Below are positions 22,010-34,094 of a stretch of 64,000 bases of DNA, in pieces. The first letter of the stretch is position 1; the number at the start of each line of letters is the position of its first letter. Origin of the DNA: Rhynchosporium graminicola (lineage: Eukaryota > Ascomycota > Leotiomycetes > Helotiales > Ploettnerulaceae); contig FJUW01000027.1 in the NCBI GenBank assembly GCA_900074885.1, forward strand, positions 416,535 to 480,534. The letters run 5' to 3'. The notes beneath the pieces are model-generated. The model did no database searches. It saw only the letters and a list, made by a program, of their open reading frames with translations, and was not told the DNA's origin. Made by a program: the position numbers and the translations under genes.

Positions 22010-22408
22010 ATGTCGTACCTAGCTGCCATCGACGAGATGGGCCTAGCAGGATTCATCAGATCCATCCTTTACCCAACCGCCGTCTCCACAGAGCCAGGAT
22101 TCCACAGCACATTTATCGAGCTCTTCCCACCACAAGCAATTTTCGACATCCAGGTTCCTTCGACGACAGATCTAGCGGGAGCGATCCGCGATCCGACGAT
22201 GCTCCGTTTGTCGCGGATTGAATTGATGCAGATAAATATTGCAAATGGACAGAATTTGGAGGAGACCCAGGCCTTTCTTGATGGCAGTGATAGAATTACA
22301 GAGAGATATCTTCGGCGGGGTCTGAAGAAAAGGTCGAACAGAGTTCTGGCTGAGGAGGCTCATGCTGCTTATGCTGAGGATCAAGGAAAGGCGAGGGATC
22401 GGGTTTAG
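22010..22408 (+). CDS. LFPP-motif family protein, copy 3
   Basis: 132 aa, no intron, start context AAAATGTCG. N-terminus M-S-Y-L; motif at residues 31-46 (F-H-S-T-F-I-E-L-F-P-P-Q-A-I-F-D), then V-P-S. The C-terminal half is charged and helical (L-R-R-G-L-K-K-R-S-N-R-V-L-A-E-E-A-H). Closest relative in the window is copy 2. Function unknown. Confidence 0.72.
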   Translation: MSYLAAIDEMGLAGFIRSILYPTAVSTEPGFHSTFIELFPPQAIFDIQVPSTTDLAGAIRDPTMLRLSRIELMQINIANGQNLEETQAFLDGSDRITERYLRRGLKKRSNRVLAEEAHAAYAEDQGKARDRV

Positions 22409-23282
22409 GTTTATATCTCACACTCAAAATCACCTGGTTAGGGATCAAGGATGAATCAAGCTAGAATTAGACTGGGAGCCGATATTGAGGGGGTTACGCT
22501 ATACGCTTTTGCGTGGAGGTGCCTGAAGGTATCTAGGGCAGCTGGAGGGCCTTCTGGGGGATTGGAGTTGCTCAGCAATATGTATAGTAGACCAAATATT
22601 CTGGGCTTCAAATCAGGTTAGATTTGCAAAATCACATATTGTACTGGAACAGTTTGCACTAGAATTCGTAAAAATGAAGCAAGCTATGGATTCACACATA
22701 TGAACCCATTTGTAAATGAAGATCACCCCCTTCGATTAAATGCCTGTTATCGATTTCGCAGCTGTGTTTACCACGAGAAATATCTCAGTATGCTTGACTG
22801 GTAACCTGCAAGAAGGTGAAAGTAAGCTTTTCTATTTCCGTTTCTGCGCTATGTTGCCGCTATTCACCACTTTCGAAATGAGTTAATTGTCTTTAGCCAA
22901 GTCTGTTTGACTAGCGTGAGCGTTTTTCTGAGGGTCAACAACATACACGGGCCAACTTTCCTTAATATTATTTTTGGATAAGCAAACCACATCCAGACAG
23001 CATTTCAGCTTAAATCAACGAGGATATCATCTCCACAGTCTATGATCAACGCACCAAATACTTCCTTTCAAAACGCCGCACTCTCTTCCTTCACAATTAA
23101 CGCAAAGAAGCTGAACTTCTTCAACCTCGATTCTTCGTCACCCTTCGACTAAAGAGACCGGATTTATCGTCATCACTCTTGTCTTCAGAGACACATCAAG
23201 CTCTACTTCCTCACGAAGCGCTTCAACCAGCTGTTCAAGCCATCAATCTACTGCATCGCACAATCCAACACCTCGAAACAAG
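22409..23282. other. intergenic with leader of copy 4
   Basis: No gene. The blocks at 22911-22955 and 23089-23143 resemble the upstream sequence of copy 2. Confidence 0.6.
23089..23143 (+). promoter_or_regulatory. conserved leader block of copy 4
   Basis: Counterpart of 19360-19415, containing AAGCTGAACTTCTTCAAC at 23108-23125; also similar to 18198-18215 before copy 1. Confidence 0.5.
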
Positions 23283-23720
23283 ATGTCTTCCTCCCTGGCA
23301 GCCAGCGCGTCGCCAGTTGCCAGCTCACCTTCCACCTCAAGCGATACTCCCGCAGAGCCAGACTTCCACAGCGTCTTCATCGATCTCTTCCCACCTCAAG
23401 CTCCTTTCGAAGTCGAGTCTTCTACACTTGCTATATTGAATATTCCCACTGGTGTGAGTGCTGCCATGAACGCTAGGCTCACCGCAATTCATAACATGCT
23501 CGCCAACATGGCAATTGAACGGGAAAGTATGAGAGCCGAAATGGAAGCTATGAACAAAGCCAGGCTGACAGCGATGGCTGATTTACATCAAAACCTTAGA
23601 GCTGGTGTACGAGGCCTCGAGGATCTAGCTCAAGACGACCGAGTCAAACTTCAATTCCACTTTGATGAGATTCGAAGACACCAAGACGATAATCAGCGCA
23701 GGTTGGATGAGAATGCATGA
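23283..23720 (+). CDS. LFPP-motif family protein, copy 4
   Basis: 145 aa, no intron. N-terminus is Ser/Ala/Pro-rich (M-S-S-S-L-A-A-S-A-S-P-V), as in copy 1. Motif at residues 28-43 (F-H-S-V-F-I-D-L-F-P-P-Q-A-P-F-E). Residues 60-145 form a charged, probably coiled-coil helix (R-E-S-M-R-A-E-M-E-A-M-N-K-A-R-L). No membrane segment or signal peptide. Combines the short family motif with a coiled coil like those of the large downstream genes. Function unknown. Confidence 0.72.
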   Translation: MSSSLAASASPVASSPSTSSDTPAEPDFHSVFIDLFPPQAPFEVESSTLAILNIPTGVSAAMNARLTAIHNMLANMAIERESMRAEMEAMNKARLTAMADLHQNLRAGVRGLEDLAQDDRVKLQFHFDEIRRHQDDNQRRLDENA

Positions 23721-26443
23721 ATAAATGATATCTGTCAACGAGAGATGGGTACTCGACATAAGATCTGAAGGAGTTGAATCTGCGATGCCGTGAAGCTTTG
23801 GTTGCAGCTGTCGCCAGGAACTCACGACATTGTTGGTGCTGAGCTGCGATACGGGTGGGGTAGAATTTGAGTAGAGATATGGGATTGGAGTTATGGCTCT
23901 CGAAAATATCGAGGACAGAGCGAAGGAAAAATGATGATGGGGACTTTCTCTCGAGCTGTTCTAGGGACCTTTTAAAGCTCGATTTCGGGGGAGATTGCGG
24001 TGAAGTGGCAGGAAGCCAAAGTCTCGAATGCGAAGTCTGTTATCGAGAAATCTCACGCAAAGGCGCAGTGAGATAATTGGTTGAGAATCCTAAGCACGAC
24101 TGAGTCTATCCTTTAAAGTCCCTCGCATGATAACCATTGATATTTCAAATCGAATCCTCGCCATGAGCGCGAGTGCCGCTTTTTATGCTTTAGAGTTCCA
24201 AAATGATTTGCTGCTTAGTTTGTTTCCAATTCCTTGCTGGCCTCACCTTATCTGACTCTAAGTCGACTTTAGGTCAGACCCAACCTGAATCTAATCCAGC
24301 TCGAAAATAGCAGACTCAACTCAAACCACCTGATTTCGAGTCGACTTAAAGTTGGCTCAGAACCATTAAGGTACATCAATCACGCTGTATCGAGGACCTA
24401 CGATATAGTTTCAAGACATAAGCGTCTAGATCCACTAAATTCCTCGAATCACTCTCGAGGAATTGCGAAATCCTTCCCTGCGCAATCAAAAGGGGTCGAT
24501 AGATAAGTCCCGCTCCTGCGACCTCATCATTCGATCAAATCGTGCTTCATTTTAAGGAGTCAGTTACTTTCTCTTGTTCCCATCCTGATAAAATCCGAGA
24601 ATTGCCTGCAGAGCACCTTTCTCTTTCATGTATAGCTAGGTATCCGTGCTCTCTACTGATCTTGTCTGAGCGCTTCTCTACTAAGCTTATTGCCGCTCAC
24701 AGAATCTTTACAGACCTTACTCAACCGTTACACGGATTGCGAGTTATACGTTCGCTCGCGCCTTATTATCCCGCGGTAAAGGCTAACTTTCGTAGGTTAG
24801 ACCATTTACTTTTCTCGATCGCATTCCTGAGATCTCAACAAAGTCAATCATACGAGCCTGAAACCGCTCGTTGCTGCGTCTTGAAATACCCATCCAGATT
24901 CCCATCAAACTCAAGTTCTTCTCGACCTATTGGCAGTAACTATCTAACTGCCACTGTATACTCTGATCAACAGAGTCTGTATCCGTATTTCTATGTGTCT
25001 CGCCATAAGTCAAGACCAAATGTCAGACCGCGCCTGAAGAATGGATGGCTATTTTATCTTACGAAGTATGATGAAGATGGTAATACCAAAGGGCAGAAGA
25101 AGGAAAAGGAGGGCAGTGTTGGCAGGGGAAAGTCACTGGCAAAGAAGGCGAAGGCATTGGCGTCGCGGATCTTTCGGCGACGGAGCAATGACGAGCCCGA
25201 ACGATAATTTCTTTCAGGAAAGTGATTCTTGAGCTCACGGAAACGAGATGCTTGAGAAAATGAGCTTCACTGGTAACACGATATTCTTTTATAGTCAGGT
25301 AACTCTGGAACTTTCTTTCCAAAGCTCACAAAGAAACTGTAATGCAGTCTCAAATATATTTTCTACCTTCTCAAAAGATTCTACCAAGCTACTCTGTGAC
25401 CAGAAACCAGCGACAAAGTCAGGCCAGCACTACCAAACACCGGACCAGAAGAAGTATCCAGGCCTGCCTTTGTCATACAAGGCGGGAGCTGGATTGGAGA
25501 GGAGCTTCGTCGCCACAGTTCTCGGTTGATACAGTCCTCTAATCAATGCGCGTTCTAGTCACTTCCGCAGGCTAAATTTCAACCTGACCTAGAAGCCCGT
25601 CCCTTCTGTAATACCACATTGAGATATGAACAAGTATGAGAGGGGGAACAGGCTAAAGGGATCGTGGAAAGTTTTGGAAAAGATTGGAGTCGCGGTTAGG
25701 GAATATGTTCACGAAGATAATTACATGCAAGATAAGATGTCTGGGAAGACGGATTTTATTGCATGACAAAGTTCGTAGTTTTGGGCAATAAATGAGAAAG
25801 ATTATTCCCATCGAAGTGTAACAGCAGAGCATGCCGAGGTGCAACATACCATACAATTCGTGATAGAGCAGGTTTTTTTTGAGTATGGAGAGTCTCCAAA
25901 TTCACAATAATTCAGTACAGAGAATAATTATGGAGTACAATAATCTCAATTTGGAAATCACGGAGAAGAGATAAAGCAAGCTGTATGTCTGCCCAAATTG
26001 CATGTTTTCATATCTGCCACCTTTCAAACTTGTCTCAGCAGTAAGCGGAACAAGAGCTTTGATGATTAAAAATACAGGTACAGCCCAAATGACCTCTTGG
26101 TTTTCCGCCGCAGCTTTCTGAGACAGGTTGCTACGATAGTTTGCCTATCGCGGATAGTTACTGCAGATGATTGTAGGCCAGGCTAGAATTTCCTCCATAT
26201 CCGTGTTGGCGCTAAGGCAAGGAAGAGAAAGGTGGCAATCAGGAAGTGAATTTCTGCCGCAACACTAGGCAGCGTCTCCCATCCTTGCCGACCACCACTT
26301 CTTTTGAAGTCACATAGAACAGCCTCGTCCCTGGAATATTTTCGGATACAAATTCTATCCCGAAAACATACTTTCAGAACAATATCCGATCTTGATAACT
26401 CTTTAACACCAGCATACAATTACCTCGACGCATCTCATCACAG
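23721..26443. other. intergenic, no confident gene
   Basis: The plus-strand frame at 24542-25207 is open for 221 codons but has no ATG, so it is not called; its end is very basic (A-S-R-I-F-R-R-R-S). An imperfect inverted repeat around two GTCGAC sites lies at 24250-24365. The last 250 bp are the leader of the next gene. Confidence 0.45.
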
Positions 26444-27204
26444 ATGTCTTACAGCATGTGCAATCACTACCTTCCTGTCATCACCGCAGACCAAGACAGA
26501 AATATATCGTCGAAGTGCCCAAAGACAGCAGAGGACTTATGTCTTCCAAGCTGCGAGTTATTCCCACCTCAGCCCATCTTCGAGTATTGCTCTAGACCCA
26601 ATCCATTGCCGCGATTCCTCAATAATGCGCTCCTTGGTATTCAAAAGCGCAAGCCTAAGGATGGTAACTGGGTACCCAAGATATTGGCTGCAGCTTGTGT
26701 TGCGGAGCAAACTTCCCCACAGAAGTCCTCCCGTCCAGCCTCCGAATGGTATCCACCCCCTCCGCCCAACCCCACTGCGTTACTCGGTGACTATCTATCC
26801 ATAACGTCTATGGAACCATTACTTCCTGCTCTGAACTCCGAGGCCCACCCAAACCATCGCTTCTCAAGCTTCGCACGTCCAAGTAGGTTCCCAATATCGT
26901 GGAAACTCTTAACGCTGATTTATGCTAACGATGTTCATTATCAGCAAGACTTACGCCGCTTATAGGCCTTGAGGCTAACGATGGATCCGAAGATGACGAG
27001 GAAGGACCATGCGAAGAAGACTTTGAGAAATCATCCCGACAAAAAATACAAGCTGCCGAACTTCAACGGGAGATCGATACCTATGGAAAGGGACAAGACT
27101 GGGATGAGAAGGAAGAGGAAGCTAGGAATCACTGGGATGCGCTTGATGACGGTAGACCCTTTCATGGAAAACCTTGGGGAAATCTGCAAGAGGGACAGGC
27201 TTGA
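26444..27204 (+). CDS. diverged LFPP-motif protein, copy 5
   Basis: Two exons: 26444-26882 and 26945-27204 (232 aa). The 62-bp intron has a GTAGGT donor, GCTAAC branch point and ATCAG acceptor, and the join restores a frame encoding an acidic C-terminus. N-terminus M-S-Y-S. A shortened motif at residues 38-46 (E-L-F-P-P-Q-P-I-F) links it to the four preceding genes. A proline run (W-Y-P-P-P-P-P-N-P) sits near residue 105. The C-terminal part is acidic then charged (G-S-E-D-D-E-E-G, R-E-I-D-T-Y-G-K-G-Q-D-W-D). Function unknown. Confidence 0.68.
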
Positions 27205-29290
27205 GTAGTGAGCAAGCTCAAGGATGGTTGATCTCCCGTGGAATTGTCTTTTTTTTTTTCTTTCTGAAGTTTTGATATTGCGAAGTCACTGAGAGTGTTA
27301 CATTTCGTAGGGGTGTAACCCTATAGAAATAGTAAAATGGATAGATCAGGAATCTTGGTTTGGGAATGTAGAAAGCATAAGACAGAGCGTAGATCCTTCT
27401 TGAAGGACTGTGTAATGCATTCCAATTTGTCTCATCAAGCATATTGACACTGACTGCTTACATCAATCATCGGCATCCTTTTTTACAGTTGCTCTCTACT
27501 TGGAAGTAGATATCTCCTCCTATTCAAAAAGGCACCTTTGTTAGTATTCTTAATTTTGCTCGCGCCGATCCTTTTTGCCACCTCGACCGTTTAGAGGATC
27601 CTCAGAAATGCACCGCTTCACCAAAACCTTAATGACTCTCATCGCTATTCCCAGAGTTCTTCACATTTGTATCAGCAACTTAGTATATCAGTGTATCGAT
27701 GGTTAGCTGGCCGAGAATTCTGGCTACCTCTTCATGCTTAAGAGAAAGTAGAACTCCATGCAGACCTCCAAGCATACTGACATGCCGGGGAGAGAATTTC
27801 GTAGTCCCGGTTTGAACGCTAGTATTTCTCACCATACTCCGAGTTATCCGGATCCAGCAGATGATCTTGAAAATTGTTTCTGCAAATGGCAATGGCCACT
27901 TCTAGCATGCATTTATTCGGAAGTGGGGATTATAAGTCACGTGAGTAGCGGTGTTAGTGGGGCGATCCTGGTTTGTTTTGTTTCTCTCGCTTCACTTTTC
28001 AACGACAACCATCAGTCTTGAGCAGCCATAATTGTGATTTCGTGCTCCGAACGCTTACAGGTAGCAAATTTGCATAGAGCCTACGGTCGAGATAGCGCAA
28101 TTTCTAATGTGTATGCTCCTTCAACGAAGCCAAAAATTTCGACCTGGCAAGTTCGAGCATCAATGAGTTCTGGATATTGACACTTGATGATTGTACTTAA
28201 ATATGCCTTTCTGGGACGTCAATACTGCTTTACATTGGGAAATAATAGGGCATAGCTTGGTGAAGCGATGTTGGGGAACATTAGTAGAGCACAGGAGACG
28301 TAGGTGACTTGGAATCGATACTTTGATGAAACAGATACGCATATGTGACTTATTGGCAAGCACGGCTGAGCCATGCCCTGTCGTAGTTTATTATCTAATA
28401 TATACTATAAAATATTTGTAAATATATAATACGATGATCTATGCTTATGGAGTGAATCTAATACATTTTATGAACAGGAAACGACGCTAGATATAACGAG
28501 TTCTGACTGTTCACAATATACCAGAATATGACTCATTTCCGCAAAATTCGCGCAAAACACCTTTTTCTGAAGAGATCTGGCTTAGGAGGTAGTCATTGAG
28601 CCCACTTTAGCTATCTTATAGTACAGCCTATCCAGTGTTGTGCTTGACTAAGCGGAGGAGTTTCTTGACATCTAAACCAGTAATCTCGAGTATGAGCGCG
28701 ATGTTTCAAGGGGATGACTTCGGACTCTAGAATATACTTGATTACTATTCATGAGTCCTCGTGTAATCTCTAATGATTCGCACGCCTCGTGACAACGAGA
28801 GACCTGAGTGTTTAATTTTCGTCTCGACGATAGCCATCAATCGGGAATCTAGGTAAGTGCGAGTCTGTCTTGAAGTCTCACAATATGTAGAATCTCAAGT
28901 GAATTCACCATGCTTGGGAGGGCGCAGACAGCCTCGTCATCGCCATTGGCAAGGCTGCGGGCCTGCAACATCTCAGCCCCCCAAATTGATTCACGGAATA
29001 GCAAGACTAGCGTGCGCCGCTCGCTTAATCTGGCCCCCACCATATCTACTTTCAAAACATTCCCGACAAGAATACTCTCGACACCACAACGCAACTTTCG
29101 ATCTTCGAACAATCTTTCGTAAGACGAAACACGAAAACTTCGACTATTCACGTTAACTTACTCAATCACGTCACCCTTTCAAGAAAGCAGAAACAAACAC
29201 GAAGCAACTCTCACGAGATCAACTTCGCCATCACCGGCCTTCAAGACCAAAACACGAAAAAGATCATATCTTCCCCACAAGTACTCTGCC
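27205..29290. other. intergenic
   Basis: No gene supported. T-run near 27249. The last roughly 150 bp before 29291 are C/A-rich, typical of a fungal 5' leader. Confidence 0.6.
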
Positions 29291-31835
29291 ATGAGTAACC
29301 CAAACGTCCCATTCAATATCGTCGGTGGAAACTGGTCATCTTCCTCCTCTGATATTTCCATTCTGTCGAGTCCCCCGGGATCTGACGTACCGAATGCCAC
29401 TGCTACGGCCCCGAGCGTTCTCGGACAAGATTCGAATAATCAAAACACACATGGCGTTACACCCTCGCTCTTTGAAAGGTTCGGTGCGCAGAATCCCATG
29501 CCACCTCGCGTTCAATCACTTGCCGACTATTTTGCGCAAAACGGCCAAAACCCTACAACCTCAAACACTCAAGCTCCACAAACCTCGACCACCTCCCAAA
29601 TCGCTGCTTCAAACTCCTCGATTCCTGGTCTGCAAAACTATACCGTACCTGGTGTCATAAATGGGTTTGGACAGAGTGCACATGCCCCTGGTACCCTTAA
29701 CCCCGGTTCATCGAACTCCCTCACGCCCAATATGCCAATCCTTCCCTCAATTGGTACATCCAATCCCCTTACGTTCACACCGTCTGCGTCTACTCAGCAT
29801 ACTCCGAGTCGCAGCAACGTCTTTGGAAATACTGATCGCAACAAGATGAAGCAGAACATGCGTGCCCAACTCCAGGCAAGTACCAATGCCCAACTGAACA
29901 ATGTACCTACTGCTCAGCTTGCCAATTTCAACACGTCGCATGGTCAGATGAGTGAGGTGCAAATCATGCTTGAGAAGCAAATAAGCGAGGGGATGGACAA
30001 AATGGGTGCGATTGACGGTTTTGCCAAGGAGCCAACAACATTCATTCCACAATGCGTTGATGCTATTCTTCATTTCAAGGGACAAGTTCGCGAAGCAGTC
30101 TTGATGTTATCTCGACAGAATGTCAATCTCGATGATCATAACTACGTCAGAGACTCTGCACTTAAGATCGTCGACTTGCAACGAGCAGTCTCTAGCGAAA
30201 ACATCCGCAACACTGTGAGCAAGGAAATTATCCAGCAGATGAAGGATGTTTGCAAGAGCACAGGCTTCCAGTGTTCGGAGGTCGAGTTTATCCCAAAACT
30301 CTTTAGAGCTGCTGAAAGCCTTAAGCAGGAGAGAGATTCTGCCATCGTTCTCAAGGATGCTCAGGCAAAGAGACTCGATTCTCTTCAAGGTGGAACAATC
30401 AATCAACAGAACGCTTCCGCAAGCCAAAGTGCGAGAATACTTCAGCTTGAATCTGCAAACAAGGTTCTGCAAGATGCTGCGGTCCAACAAAGCCAACACG
30501 TCACCGCGCTCGAGAAGATGGTGAGCACCAAGGATGTTGAGATATCAAAGCTGAATGCGAGTCTTGAAATCCACAAGATTCAAGAGAGGAAGATGGAGGC
30601 GACTATGCAGACGCTCAATAAGAATGTTGAGCACCACAAGGACCAGGCGAAGAGATCTGGAGATTCTTACGAGGAACTTACCAAGTCCTCTAGCAAGGCT
30701 CGTCTAAGAATCGAGAAATTGAAGGAGAGCGAGAAGACGTTGAAGAACCAACTGAAGCAGCAGTACAAAAGTAAGTGAATGTTTGTTCAAAGATCCAAAA
30801 TGTTCTTCCGGTGCTAATTCATCCCTAGCTGGCGTCGTACACGACACCAGTGATCGCCCATACGAGGAGGAGCTGGCCAAAGCTATCGCTGCGACCGATA
30901 GCAAAAAGTGCTTTACCACCCCAATCGATTACATCTCCGCCTCAGCGCAGAAAATCCTCGATCAAAACTTTAAATTGTATAATCAGTGGGAGGATCTGGA
31001 GGAGGCCAAGCGTCGTCTGAGGGAGTACAAGGCGGACGAGGAGAAAGCCGTTGCTCTTATCATTGCCCATGACCTTCCCGCCAGCAAAGACTACATACTC
31101 GAGTCTGCGAAGCTGATCAACAATTTGACAAGCGCATCCGAGGTCCTCAAGGAGCAGGTTGTTGTGGCTACAAGCGAGAGAGTGGAGGAGTTGAAGAAGA
31201 CGTTGGAGACTCGAGATGCGCAGATCCGCAACATCCATAGGCCATTCAAGGCCGCCACACGGCAGGCTAAGAATGAGATGGGAGTCGCGATGATGTTGAA
31301 TCCCGTCCGAGGTGGTAACCTTATGCTTGAGGGTAGGACTGCTGCTCGGCCTTGCGGAGAGTGCATCGTCCTAGAGAAGATGGACGAGTTCAGACGTGTG
31401 AAGGAGGCGGAGAGAGAGGCCCGCCGTCGTCAGCTTGATGCTATGATCATGGCTGATAGCACCAAGCCCCCAGGGATGTGGGTAGACTCGGAAGAGGAAG
31501 AGGACGACAAGGAGGAGGAGGAGGAGGAGGAGCGAGAAGTCCTGATGATCAAGAATCGTCAGCGATCCAAGACGGCACCAGCGGCAAACTCGAGCTTCAA
31601 GAGAAAGCGCGCCGAGGATGAAGACTCGGCTCCAGAAGTCGACAGCAGCACCAAGCGCGTCAAGTCAAGTGACGCTTCCTCAGTCCTAGTGCAGCCAACT
31701 AATAGAGATTTATCATTGGCTGATGCTGGTATCAATCCCCTTGGTGCTGCGACATCTGGAGCTGGATCAGGCTTCTTTGCAAAGATATCTAGGGGCGGAT
31801 GGAGCCTCCCTAGATGGTTCCGCAGACGAGGATAG
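29291..31835 (+). CDS. coiled-coil protein with FG dipeptides and NLS
   Basis: Two exons: 29291-30770 and 30829-31835 (828 aa). The 58-bp intron has GTAAGT, GCTAAT and TAG. Residues 1-230 are low in complexity, rich in Ser/Thr/Asn/Pro, with scattered F-G dipeptides (R-F-G-A-Q, G-F-G-Q-S, V-F-G-N-T). Residues about 340-490 are coiled coil, with more helix to about 690. An acidic run (S-E-E-E-E-D-D-K-E-E-E-E) is near 713-730, and a bipartite basic signal (F-K-R-K-R-A...T-K-R-V-K) near 750-772. The end is basic with two Trp (W-S-L-P-R-W-F-R-R-R-G). No enzyme domain seen. A nuclear location is likely; nucleoporin-like or scaffold roles are guesses. Confidence 0.75.
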
Positions 31836-34094
31836 TCTGTGATAGGGTTGGTTTCTGTACGATACTTGGGGGGATTTGTTCTTTTCTTTTCTCAATGTTT
31901 TCCCTTTGTTCTGGGGGTTGGAAGCTGGACCTCTTATCATATCTAACGGTAGATGTATTTGTTTAGCTGGTCCATTGATTCTGCGCTTTTTCCGACTCAT
32001 GGTCGATGACATGTGACTATGTTCACCTTTCTATTCATTCCTTGACTCCCTTCATGGTCAGTTTCTTTGGGCACGGGTGTGTATTATTCCTCGATCACAA
32101 GGCGGTGGGCCGGAAATTGGGATGTCGATCTTTCATGGCCCTGAAGGGGTAGAACATTATGTGTTGCGGTTTGTTTTGCTCTCAATGATATATTCTGAGA
32201 GTATAAGGGTTTTTCTAGAATTTCTACTGAATTGGGCAGGGAGGATTCTTCTTCATGGACAGAAACAGAGTTTTAGCTCAGGCTTTCGGCGAGTACTGGC
32301 ATGTTGGGGGCATGCGGTATGTTGTCGTGGAAGCTAGCTAGACTTTGGATCTGAGGAATGAAGAAGAGTCAATAATATTTTCTGAAGCAATTTGCAATAG
32401 CTACTTCATTTGATGATCATTTGCTCTTCATGAAAGTGTCTCTAATGTAGTCTATTGCCTATCTTGACCTATTTCGAGGCATGACTTGGTTTCAGAAGCC
32501 AATGCTTCGCTATAAGATTACACGTTCACCGAAGGCGATATTGGTTCATTGAAATTCATGAAGCTTCCAGCCACTAACAGTTTCTAGCAGATGTAGCGCA
32601 CGTCCGAGGAGGGTCAATTTGGATATATTTGAGGGGAGGGGCGGTAGAGAGCAACGATACGTGAGACTAGACTTGACAAGAGAGATGGAGAGGAGGCATA
32701 GGGATACGGAGTGAAGTTCCGATGGTAGTGAGCGATAAGTCAAGCCAAAAGGAAAAAAAAGCAGAGCTTACTTGGTAAAGGAGCACCTGGCTCAGTAGTG
32801 ACGATTGATTTGTAGCTGCTCAACAGAAGGCATACATGACTGGAAAGGATGGAGATGAGGTGCAACATCGGAGAGGAATGGAAAAGCTAAAGGAAGCGTG
32901 GCAATAGAGTGCAACATACAAGAAGCTGGAAGCTAAGAATGTTAATTGGCCAAAGATGAAAAGGTGGAGGGAGCATTATATATGCTGAAATCAAGAAAGA
33001 CCTTCTCGCAATCTTGATCATAATACAACAGAACTTCTAAGGCCACTAGGTGGTTCTAAACTGGAGCCTATGACGGACTGTGTAAATGCATGGCGCAGCT
33101 TTTAGAGATTTTCCTTGGTTGACTGGTGTCAACTACCGTATTTCGAAGATGACAAAGCAGAAAATTTTCCTGCCTGAGAGGCCTAGCGGACCAGCTTTGT
33201 GGCTGTGCTGCTCAACGCGAGCTGCATCACTTTTCAGTTGCGGAGTATGGGGCCTTGGAAGAGCTGACATGCGTATCCATAGTAACTTACCTTAGTAGTA
33301 ACTTCTAGAATTGCATAAACTCATGCAGCCCTGAAACAGAAAATCAAATCCTCTCGTGAAACAATAATAAGTGGACTAGCAATGTGACTACGCATATCAT
33401 AAACAATCGAGATGTCCAATTCCCCCAATCATCATTTCAGGCACATCTTGATATTGTTGCGCTAATTTTCTAGTTGGCATATCTAGTCGCCAAACAATTC
33501 TAAATCCTCTGTCCCGGAAATGGCAATTCAACGTAGGTTGAATACAAGTGCTTCTTTAATTTTGAGGAAGAAACCTTGTAATTATCTGCAGACTTTCGGA
33601 CTTGCTGGGTTATCTTTTGAGAAAGAACTCATTTATCCTCATCTTGCCAAATATGACGAATGAGATATGTGTGGACTCAAGAGCTTTCACGACATAATAA
33701 GAGCTCCGCCACCTCATAAGTCCAGGCCTCCACCATAGCATAGCATTCTTTTTGAATTTAATATTACCCCTGATTTGACATCTGCGATCTGTATTCATGA
33801 AAACAAATACTCAATACCACTACTTTCACCTTCTGGCAAATTCACCATTCATAAAATTTGCCTGGCGTGGATGGCGTTGGCGTTAACGTAGCGTGTAAAC
33901 ATCGCTTAAGCTCTGTCTGCCCCACATCGACTCCATCCACAATACGAAAACTCTTCCTATTGTTTCCTGACAACGCATCTAAGTTCAACGTAGATTCTTC
34001 AAAAATCTCCACAATCCAAATCTCTTTCCAAAATCACACAACTCCAGATAAATCACAAATACATCTATAACAGACACTCATACTGTCATATAAG
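31836..34094. other. intergenic
   Basis: No gene supported; only short frames on both strands. The last 200 bp are the leader of the next coiled-coil gene. Confidence 0.6.
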
